Shown here one piece after another: positions 47,601-59,600 of a stretch of DNA of 64,000 nucleotides; the first letter of the stretch is position 1; each line of letters starts with the position of its first letter. Source of the stretch: Promerops cafer (taxonomy: Eukaryota; Chordata; Aves; Passeriformes; Nectariniidae). The notes beneath the pieces are model-generated. The model had not been told where the DNA came from and did no database searches. It saw only the letters and a list, made by a program, of their open reading frames with translations. The DNA lies in assembly GCA_013398275.1 (NCBI GenBank), contig VZSE01013243.1:1698583-1762582 (forward strand), read 5' to 3'. Position numbers and translations under genes: made by a program.

Positions 47601-50600
47601 TATGGATGTCTGTTTTTACTGTAAGTCCTTCTTCCCTTACACCCTCCTTGATAGCGTTTGGGGTTTTTTTGGATTAACTCTGTGAAAAGCTTAACAGCAG
47701 ATCAGGAACACTCTTCCCCAGTATTAAAGCTTACAATTTGTACTGCTTTGGCCAAGTAACTAATCTAAGCTGATACAATAATTACAGAATGAATCTGTAT
47801 TACTAAGAAGGCAAGATGTTTTATCATTCTGAAGCCAAAGTTCTCAGGATTTCATACAACCATGAGTGAAAGGCTAATAAAAAAAATTATATATAAAATT
47901 TACAACTTATTTCCTGTTTCATCTCTCAGAGTAATAATAAGCAGTAAGTGTCACAGTTTAAGAATCACCGTATTTTAAAGTTCACTAAAACCCATCATAA
48001 TGGTTAAGCTTGACTCCCACATACTCATCATGAGCCACCTAAAACACTATCTAGTTTTCCAGAGGTTAAAGAATTCAAAACAGAAATTGTTTCTCCCTTC
48101 ACATTACATACTTCTTCAGAGGCAGAGGATGTGTGTTCAGCTTGTGCTGGTCTTGGAACTGAAAGCCCTGCTCCTGGTAAAGACACGTTAGACAGGCGCC
48201 TCTTTCTCACTCCACTGCAGTTGTTTGGAATCTTGAAGGCACATCGCTTATGGTAGTTTAAGCCACAACCTGGAAGAGGAGTTTGTTTATTCAAAAAACT
48301 TCCAACATTCAAAGTAACATAAACAGTACTAATATTTTGATAAAGCAGTTTGAAAAAGATGACCCAGGAAAATGTTAAAGGCAGAAATAGACTGTTGTGT
48401 CAAATTCTCTTATTTTAGTGTTCTTGATGCGATTCACAACAGAAACAGCTTTCTCTCCAGTAAGCCCAGTTCTAGTAACAAGGTCTATGACTTGGAAGCA
48501 GCTGATCTCCCACCACCAGGAGGCTTTCATCACTCCCTCACTTTGGAGCACAAGAACCAAGAAGAATTCAGTGAATAGGCAGTGTCAGTACCTGACAGCA
48601 GGCTGCAGAGTGCTCCACAGCCAGCTGGATGGAAGCCATAAGGAAAGGGATTCCCCTTTGGGAGTCTCTCCAAACTATATGCTCCTTGTGCAAAGAACAC
48701 AAGGTTGTAAGCCAGCTATTTTTTTCAAAGTGGGAAACAACAACACTGCTTAAGTCATGAGCCCAAGGTCATGCACAGTCTGCATTAATGCCAAGATCAG
48801 AACTTGGGTTTTCCAATGCACAGACCCTTCCAGCTACGAAATACTGTATTTATCACTTGCTAACATATCAAACACGATACAACTTCTTCTTCCTCATCTT
48901 ATATAGACATACACACACACAAATACACTAAATATTATAGACTTACTTACCCTCACATTTTAATCCTTGTCGTACCAAACCCCAAAGCATCTCTCCACAG
49001 TAGTCACAAAAAGTAGGAGCCTTGTAGGAATGCACATAAAGTGCATGAGGACGAATCTGGAAATCTTCAACTGTAGCCAAAGCTTTTAAAAAAATGCAGT
49101 AAGTTATAGCTCTTGCCACAGGATCAACAAGGATTTATGAAAGAACATGTTTTTAAAATGGCTAATTTAAAGAATGCTAACAAGCTATTTAGAAATTAGC
49201 ATTTTACTGTATGTCATTTAAATATGCATTTAGGAGACTACATAGTTTTCAGTAAACATTTTTATTGAGGAAAAATATCCATTGAACTCTGTAGGCTAAT
49301 GGCCCCAACTAATCAATAGTATGAATCACTCTGTTGAAAATTTCACCAAGTTGAAGGCAGGTACAACAAGCTTTGCTAAAAGCAACAGTAAACGTTTGAA
49401 AGAGCAACTTAATTTTTAAGCTGTTTTGTAACCTACAAAATTTTCAAAAAAAGACAGTTCTACAAGATTTTTATCTTCTAAAGGACTTTTGCAGTAAAAG
49501 CTTATTAGACTAAACTTGGTGTATCAAAACAGAACTGTGGATAAAGTTTCCACAGAACACTGAAATATTCTTTTCCTTAAAAAAGCACGGATATATTTAA
49601 ATTATTTTTGTCCTGTTTCTTTGAGGGAAAAAAAAGGTATTTTACATCAACATTACCTTGCCCTGATGGTTGCTATTTTTTGATCAGATACGTACTAACA
49701 CTTCCTATTCAGATTCTTATTTTAAAAATCCTACTGAAAGAGATTTACATGTCTTCAAAATGCCTCAGTTTCGAGTGGTCTGTCTGTCTGTAAGGAAACT
49801 GTCAGAGATTGCCAAGAGTCACACAACAAATCTTCCAAATATGCTATTCACCAGAAGCAGTGAAAAGCTCAAAACAAGATGATCAATTACTGAACATCTT
49901 AGACATGCCCTGAAATGCAGCCAAGGACTCAGCCTTACAGCTATCAAATTCATACTTTATTGACCAAGTTTACAAATCTAAGCTCATGACAGTCAAGAGG
50001 TCTCTCCTCCTAATATGCAGCTTCAGTTTGTCACTTTATCCTCACAGACTTAAAAAACTGCTCAATACTAGTCCAGCTTTTATTTGTAGTTTAACTACAG
50101 CTGACTTTTGATTGAATTTGGCAAAGTATTGATCAAACACATACAATGACAATCAGGGCTGGGGTTATTTTGTCCTCGTTATTGGTTAATAACCACCACT
50201 CTAAGGACTATATCGTTTAAAGAAACCATTTTTAAGAACTACAGCAACCCATAAGAGTCTGTTTTTATAAGTATGATTCAGCAGCAACATTTATATGAAG
50301 TCTTATGACAGCATAAGCTATCAGCAGCAAAAGCTACAGAACAAAAAGACAGATAGAAGCAAAAGAAAACCCACAACAGTTGGAAGAACAAATTCTGAAT
50401 CCTACCTGCATTTCACCTTAAACAGTTATAAAAATTAAAAACTGATATTATTATACTTATAAATTCCCATTTGTATAATTCGGATATATTTATAATAATA
50501 AACCTGAAGAAGATTAAAACAGAACAATGAAAAACTAACAAAACTGAGTACTGAAGCATCAGTGACACTTGGAATTTCTTGGAAACCTCTACCCCAAAGT

Positions 50601-53600
50601 ATATGACACTTAAGTGAAAAAGCTCAAGGCAGGCATGAAAATAATGCTCCATGAAGTCCTATTTTCTTTTAATCTACTGAATAAAGACTTGTTCCACTGT
50701 TACAATAATACCTACCAGAGAGTACAACCTCAACAAGATCTCCCTCATGTATCTCTTCTGCTGATGTAATTCTTTGCAAAATATTATCTGAGTTCAGGTC
50801 ATGGCGGAACAGGAGAATTTTGTCATACATGCCAAAGAAACCACACTCTGGGAACTGCAACAGAAAACAAACTCTAAATTAATACATACTCTCCGATAAT
50901 CCTATAACTCAATGTTTTTAATAACAGCTACAGAACTAAGGAGTTGTAAGTGTTCCATGGTAACAAAATTAAAGTGCTTATTTTTGAGGAAACAAAGTAT
51001 TTTCTGAAAATTTCTATTTTTTTTTTTTTTTTTTTAATCTGAAAAAAAGAAGTGTTAAGGTTTTTGTTTCTTTGGGTTTTTAACCTCTCAGACCTGCATA
51101 ATCAGTCTGGCAAGTAAAAGCCAGTGCAGACCTTTAATTTGGATATCACCTCCTATAACCCTTATTTCATGGGTATTCTAGTCAGGCAGGTATTTAGCTC
51201 GAGACGCTCCAGCAGCACCAGCCACACTTTTCTTTTTTTGAGGAGCAAGCCAGTTAAGAGGCTCCATGCCATTGTTTTGCAGCAGTTTAGATCTACAGAT
51301 ATGAGAAATCCTGAGTAACATGCTCCAGAGGATGCTGCTTCAGCAGGCAAGTTGGACTCTACGACCTCCAGTGATCCCTTCCAACATTACCCATTTTCTG
51401 TAATTCTGTGAAAAGAAAAACTCAAATCCCCACAAAGAAAAAAAAAACTCCATACAGGAAACAGATACACTAAATAACATGCCACTTTTCCATGACACAT
51501 CACTTTGAGCTTGAAAAGCTTTTTCATTCTGTATTTTCCCTACTCACTGAAAGCTTTCTCATTTTGTATTTTCCCTACTATTCAAAATATTGTCAAGTAT
51601 GAGTAAAACTTCTTAAAATGAAAACTTCTTAAAAAATTAAAAGCTTAAAAGTAAACAGTTCATGGGGGAAAAGAGCAGGAACAGACCCTGGAGAGGAATG
51701 AGCAGCACGCAAGCAGCTCCTTTGACCTTTTGGTTTAAACCAGAATTCAAACTTGAGGTGGGAACACGCACACAGAACAAAACAGGAAGAATGTGGAAAA
51801 AAATATGGAAAAACTCAGAAGAACTTTTTAATTAATGAGGTAACAAGTTAGCAATTTACATGTTACACAGTCAATAAGTATCTAAACTGCATGAAGCTTG
51901 CGGTATTTTAATTGTTCTTAACTAAAATAATCAAAGATTTGTTCAACCAAATCAAAAATACAATGAAGATATCATATCCATCATGCCCATTGTTTTCACA
52001 CTTTCTTCCTATTCAGAGAAAAAAAAATGTCCTCTTTACAGCAGCAGTTTTATCTGAAATATCAAGTTGATCTTCTCTGTTTAGGTGGGTACACACTACA
52101 TAATTACATGACACATAATACTGAAGAAATCCATGTTCCAGAAAGCATGTTATCTACCTTGGACAGTCACAAAGAGAGGTAGAATTTGTACAATTTATCT
52201 CTTGCAAGAGCAAAAGACAGAGCTGACAGATTTATACTGACACATAGATATTTAGTCCACAGCAAGAAGAAACTGATTTACTGGGCCGATGCCAAAGCAG
52301 CCAGCTGCTTCCTCTGTCTCTCAACTCACTCTCAGGTTTCCTACATAAAATAGCAAATATCCAAGAATATTCTGAAAATTACATTTTTCCAATTGCCCAA
52401 AGATCATTTGTAATAGGAAAGAAAATATAAAGCTTAAAAGTTAGCTGTGCTGCCCAAATATGTGTCTCAGTATCTCTGCAAGTATGCACAGGACTTGACT
52501 TTATATTCTGAACACACAAAAATACAGCCACTAGTAATTCTTCCAAGGGAACTGACATTTCTTCACAACTGAAACCACGCCATAAACTTACTTTAAGCTC
52601 TAACCCAAAATCCCACTGTGCCCTGATTGACAAGAAAACAAGATACATTTACATTATTAAGTGCTGTGAAGTTTATTCCTTGATACACTGTTAGCTTCTC
52701 TTAATTGCATTATACTGCTGAAGAAGTTAATTCTAACAAACGGGATATAAAATCAACATTACAATAGTATACGTCTGCCTGCAGATACACATGACACTTT
52801 TTAATAACAACAATATTAATTTCAGCTGCCAGGAGGGACAACTTATGACTCAGGAAATCACGTGAACTATTGTCTCTCCGTAGTAAGTTCACAAAACCAC
52901 CTATGAACCACAGATTTTAAGGAAGCCTCTAAGATATTTCACAGGTTTGAGTCTCCTTCTTTTGATAAAGATATGTCTTTTCTTTTTTTTTTTCACTCTT
53001 TAAGACCATAACCCTGTCATGCAGCTGCCACAACATCTCTACACATCGTCCCTCACCTCAGTAACCAGAGGTCACATAATCACGTGCCAAGCAGCACTTA
53101 TCTTAATTGCTATGACAAAATATATTCTGCCTATGCACCATTTACTCATTCTCCTGTATAAATCTTGGACTTATTAAAATGTTTTAAACATACTACATTA
53201 ATTTTCCTTACTAAAAAGTATTAGCTGACAAAATAAACTAAAGTTACAGATGAACACTCAAGTCCTCTGTGACAGCAAGTGTAATTATTAAAAATATGAG
53301 ACATTACATCCCTTAGAAAGCAGCATCAACATTAATCCAAACCTTGTAAACAACGTTATAATACCTATAATTAAGATTTTGGTTTTCAAATAAATTCCAG
53401 GCAAAGGCAAAATTAATTTCTATGGAGTAGAAATATTGTGAAAAAAGCAAAATCATCTATTACAGGTTGTTAGAACTGTTGATATCAACACCCTCATTTG
53501 GTTCTCCATTAATGAAATTGATATTTTAAGCTGTGTATCATGAATGCTTCTCATATTGTCATGATATGATTTACTGCCCTGTTCTTCCAAAAAAAATATT

Positions 53601-56600
53601 CATACACATAAACAAAGTGAAAGATTGTTGGGTTTTGTAACTCTAACATCTAACCTCCTTAAACTGTATTTCTTCTATTTACAAACTTGAGCTTTATTGA
53701 GTGGCTTGAGCCACTTGAGTAGCTTCTAGACTAAGATGCAGAAGCACAAGCTCACGACTAACAAGGGAATGATCTATACTAGTATGGATACAAGAATTCT
53801 CTCACTAAACACAGACTCTGTATATAGTTTCTATAGTATGTGACAAGAGGGCACCAAGATACCAATCTTTCTAGGCATTGTGCATGCCTCATCTCCATTT
53901 CTGAAATAATTCCAAAAGCTAAAAGGATGAGAAGAGAGCCTGTTGATTGGTATGGAGAGCTTCAGTTGCTAGGAGGTTTTCCTGAATCCATAAAAGGGAC
54001 ACATAGTAGCTGAGGAACCTCTCAGCAGCTCCTTTACCTGTCCTGCCTGGGAGGTGCTTGTCTGCACATCCACAAAGCAGCAGAGAAGAAAAATGCAGGT
54101 GGGGGCAGCCCACCAACACCCTGCCCAGGACCTCCCAGGCCCTTCACAGGACCTCCCAGGCCCTTCACCAGGCCACCAAAGGCCCAGCTCCACAAGCCAG
54201 GGGAGCACAGAGAAAGAAGGGCAGGTACAACCCAAATTAAGAACTCCAGGGAAAAGATACCCTGGCCTTCATAGGACATCCTTAGACCCAGTTTCCACAC
54301 ATGGTAACATCAGGTAAGTCAACACTAAAACACCTTTTGGCCTGAGAGGGGTTGCGGTCCAATGGTACGGCACAGATTATAAAATGCTGGGAAATTGGGA
54401 TTGTACAATACCTATGGAATGTTTATGGAAGGAAACAAAAGCAAGGAAAGAGGTGATTCAGGGGGGAAGAAACGTGGGAAAAAATCTAGGGATAAGAAGA
54501 TAAAAGAGGCTGGTCACCTGTACACAGGGGTTGGTCAAAACAATTGTCTGATCATGCCCCGTGCATCATCAGCACCACCCATCCTCTATTCTCATTAAAT
54601 TCAATTTCTAGCTATTTTCCTGAATGACTTTCTCTCATTCTGAGCCCATGTGTGTGTATGGGGAGGTCTGACTGCCAGCAGTCAGAGCAAGAGGACCCTG
54701 TAATGTCAGTGACTGGAGAGGTCAGAGTAAGTGAAATCAAGAGCTTGAATATCCAGGTGTCAGCAACTGGAAAGACCAAGATCCAGCAGCTGCTACTGAG
54801 CAGAGTGCTTGAAGCTGGCTGCTGGAGACACCCACTTTTTTTTTTTTGTTGCTATTTTTTTACTGGTGGGTGAGTGGGTATGTGTCTGTACAGTTCTATC
54901 CCCACTACCAGACCTCCATCCTGAACCACCAGAGACTGATACAGCATGGGACCACTGGTGCTGTTCATGTTCATGTGAGTGTTCTGAGTGAGACACACTG
55001 TTGACCTGTTTGGATCTGTGTGTATACACGTACGTGTTGCACACCTGTATCCAAATGCTACTGCCTGTCAGGAATACGTGGTCAGTCTTGCTGTCCGTGG
55101 CTGCACATAGGGACAGAGCTGCAGCAGCCTCCAAATTCAATCATACCTAATAAAATTTTTCAAGTTAGATGAACTAATCCTGCTCTTTCCTTGCACACTT
55201 CTGCCCCATCCCCACCAAAAAAAAATTTCCCAGTTACAAAGGAACAGACCCTACCGGGAAGATGCCTGCCTCTCAACTCCTTTCCACACACTGGCTCAGA
55301 TTCCTCTCCTCTGCCCCCACTCCAGCCCTGTGCACCCAAGCCATGGAAGCACTGGCTGGCTGCCCTCCCCACGGCCGGCTCTGATGAGCTGCAGGTGGCC
55401 CAGCAGAGCCCTGCCTAAGGCACTTGGCCAGGCCTCGATGCAGGGAGCAATCAGCTCCAACCAAGCAGCTTGGCTCCTTACAGGCGTGCGGCGCCCTGCT
55501 CTCTCTTCCGCTCCCCAGTCCATTCGGGAATACAGCATTCCTTGCTAGCACCTTGGCCAGAAGGCTATGTGCAGACTGCTGGCCAAGGATAACCTCATCG
55601 ATTAACAGGGGTTTTATTTCAAGTGGTATCTTTTAACACAATTTTTACGCAAAGCTTAAACTATGTTCAATAGTTGAACTATACTCAAGTTGTACACGAC
55701 CAAATTCTCCTCTCTTGTACTGCAGCAAAGAACAGCTTTTATAGCTTTCCTTATGCTCAGCTACATGAAGTTGTTAAGGAAGAACATTATCCAGGTCCTT
55801 TGAAGTGTTAAGAGCTCATAATGTAAACTTGAAAACAAAACTTAAAGCAGAATTTTTAAAGCCTGTTTTATCTTACAGGATTATACAGCTATTACTTTCC
55901 TGCATAAAAGCCTAATGTATCTGCACAGTTACTCAGAACATATAAACTGCTAATCCCAGTATTACTAAGTTTGCTAAAAGCAAAAACATGACTGTTCCAA
56001 AAGAGCATCTAGTGACAGGAAATCACTTGTGGGAAGTCTACATATGCACTAGACTGTGCCAAAATTAATCTCTGGTACACCAATATCATCAACTTATATC
56101 AAGAATATATGTAATTCTTAATACTTGGGTGGTACTAGCACAAATAACACAACTAGTGCATTATTGCAGTTACACTGAGGTAAAATCATTGGCGCTATCT
56201 AGCATGCTCATGCTGTATTACAGCATATCTAGCTTTAATTGAGAGTGCATTACATCGTCTTTTTTATCCAGAAGAACTCAACCAACATACAGCAGTCAGC
56301 ACTGCTGAGCGAAACACAACTGAGGCTTCTTTCTATCTTGGCAGTAACTGAAAAATCCCTTTACTTCAAGTTCCAGGAGTTACTTTACAGAGTTCTGGAC
56401 TAGTTGCCAAAAATTCACACTAGGGAAAAGTGTAGGCGGATATTGTTTCAAGGTCCAATATCTCATGACCCGTCATAACTCAAAACAAATGCTTAAAACC
56501 ACTGGAAGTTAATTCCAAAGTCTAATGGTCCAGAACACCATTGGAAAGTCTCTTCATTCACTGAAGTCATCCATTCTGTTATCCTGCATCCCTACCCAGC

Positions 56601-59600
56601 TACTCACTCCCACTCTTTAGAATCATGTGCCAAATCACATTATCACACAGACAATTAGCTTCAAACATGTTGAAGGAGATCTTTCCCTCACCAGATGCCT
56701 CAGTACAGACATACTTGGACTACTGCTTGGCTAGGTTTTCTGCAGCATGCAAACCTATTACCATGCTGGAAATGCTGATCTGCCCCGCCATGTAACACCT
56801 CTGTACCTCCAGTAACTCCCCAGCTCCCACCTTCTCACAAGCATGTTTGCTTCTCATGCCTCAACTCTTGCTAAGTCTCTGCATTACTTAGCTCATATGA
56901 AGAAAACAGCTGACAAGTCAAGAAGGCAAAGCAGTAGGAGGAAAAGAGATTTGAGCACATCTGAACAGAAGAGATTATTTGCATTCATTTTAGAGCCTTT
57001 CAAAAACAAACACCGTGAACTATTACAAGCTTAACCTGGAGAAAAACCCAGAACACTGGTTGCACTACTGTTACTTATTTATTACACTTAAGTTGGTACA
57101 GCAAGAGTTGTAAAGATCAATTTGTAATATGTATGGATCCACCTTAATATGGATGGATTGCAATATGATCCTTGTAATGCAATGAAAATACAAAAGCAGA
57201 ATCTAATCAGCAAGACATAAAAAATACCCCTTTGATTTTGCTAAGTGGTGACTTTGGGTGGGTTCAGTCAAAAAAACTGTTCTATAAAAACTAGGTGGGA
57301 AGAGTGAAAAACAGATTGCATGGGTAAAGTATCAGTACTCATCAAAAAGAATGCAACAGTTAAAGGATCATGAGAATTTCAGGGAAACATTCTAAGGTAG
57401 GGGAGCAATTGGTCTGTTTCAGAGCAAAACATAACAAAGCCATCAGAGGAAATATATACAGAGAAGGAGAATGCTGATTATGACTGAAAGTGAAATTGAT
57501 GAAGGACAGGTCTGTGGACCAAAAAAGATAGAGAAGTTGCAGCAACATGAAAGTAAAGATTCCTAAGTTTACTGAAAAAGTGACAACAAATCTTACAGGT
57601 ACTGATACTACACAAGTAATAGCACAAGTAATACTTCAGTAATCAAATGTTTTTCTTTTATAGCTCTAACCAGAATAAAATTAAGCAAGCTAGGACACAG
57701 CATTTAGAGCATGCTGTCCAACATAATTCTCAGTTTGCAGGCAGTGGAACGTCACCACATGCGAGTTTCTAGTTTTAAGTCAGTAATCCCTTTGTTCTAC
57801 TTCATGTGAGGAATGAAGAAACAGTATTCCAACGCAGAACAGGATTAAGAACTTGCCTCTGTAATATCTGATCATTGTGCAAGGACACACACTGTCTACC
57901 TGCTACAAGTTTTTCTGCTTCTAAACACTGTCCCTCTGTTCCAGCAGCCGTATGTGTCCAGCTTAGGTTCCTCTTCAGATTGCCCCTGAGAACTGTATGT
58001 CTGATACTTTAATACACACCAACCTAGATAAGAAATGAACAGAGAAGACCATGAATGTACTGAAGACCGCAAGCAAGATTTTTTTGAAGCATCCCTATAA
58101 AGTCTGAAGTTTGGATTTTCTGAGGACTTCTATTAACCATTCCAGTACACAACAACCCTAACACAGTGCCCCCCAAACTTAACTTTAAACTTGAAAAAAA
58201 CTGAAGAAAAACACTTAAAAAGAAAAAAACATCTCCTGATGTTTAGGACATCTGTAATAGAGCTAAGAGACACACCAAATATTTGCATTACTCATCTCGC
58301 TCTCTTTGCAGACACATGCCTCTTCAGTTTCAGTTCTGCTGATGCTGCTTCTAATTACTCTTCTGCAAAACCTGAACAAGCTACACTGAACACCAGTGTC
58401 TGAAGCAGGAAACACAGAAAAGCAGAGTCCTAACCAACATTTTTGATACTGTAATTGTAGCCTCTAATACAGTTAGGCAGGTGGTTCAAGCTCCCAAGTA
58501 AGCAAAGAAGGACTCCTCAGAGTTTTATTTTGTTCCAGATTATGTAGAGGAATACAAGCCTGAAATGTGACTGTAAAGTAATGAAATGTCTGTTTAACTC
58601 TAGTAAAGATAATACTCAAATAAGAAGAAAAGCTATCAATTATTATTCCAAGTAAAGAAAAGGTAATTCTCCTTATTCATTAAAGAAATGCCACAGTAAG
58701 TAGATACTGTTAAGTACAGAACTATCACAACAACAAACCACACAGTACCCTGCAGTCAAGACATGGCAGTTTAAGCAGGTTGTGGAATACCAGAGGAAAG
58801 GGAAGAATCTCAACAGCATACCCAGCAGCTTCTAAGCTTTTAACTGAAAAAAAGAGCAACCATTCGCATGGCTACCGACGAGAACGCAGTTCACAATTTT
58901 CACATTATGTCTATACTAATCCTAGAACATTTAAGTCTTGCAACAGTCACCAGATCTAAGAGAAAAAAAGTCAAGGCAGGACATATTGCTGTCAAATAGA
59001 GAGTACAGGGAGAATATCACCACTCGTGCACTAGCTGCAAAACTACTTATGAAAGATGAATCCACCACACATGAGGTTGTTTCCTGATCAGTTTGCAGCC
59101 TGCAACATGTTTTCACTGAGCAGTCACTTTCTGGTAGCGTCAGCTGCAGGAGAGCAGAAACTGCAGCAAAGCCAGACTAAAAGGAAAACTGATCATGAAA
59201 TCCTCATCAGTTTTGCAGTAGATTAGGTTTAGCATGTAAGAAGTTTGAGCTATAACAAGACCTCAAGTCAAGCTTTTAGCTGAGCCTGCCGAGAAAACAG
59301 AAAGGAAAAAAGAAAAAAAAAGTGTGAATGTACTTGTTTTCATCTTTCTTTAAGACAGAAGACAGGAAATATGCAGATGTAAAGAGAAGGAGCTGATATA
59401 GAAAGAAAAAGCAGCCACTAAAATGGCTGCGTAAAGGTATACCTAACATGCATGGTACATGAAAAAATAAGTTGACCCAAATAACTCATCTCTTCAGAAA
59501 GGAACTAAGACTGAATTATATTTTGGAAGCTATTATGAAATTGGCCTGTTTGACAACTAGTTTGTAAAAATATGAAAGACGCAGTAAGTTATGAGATGGG

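Larger units (their letters stand above)
34645..48111 (-). other. PRKD3: PRKD3 introns 4-9
   Basis: Intronic DNA between exons 4 and 10. It holds two CR1 fragments (42012-42300 minus, 46045-46806 plus), a duplicated 20-mer (39668-39715) and A/T tracts such as 41058-41073. In the remaining stretches I see no gene or RNA. Confidence 0.8.
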
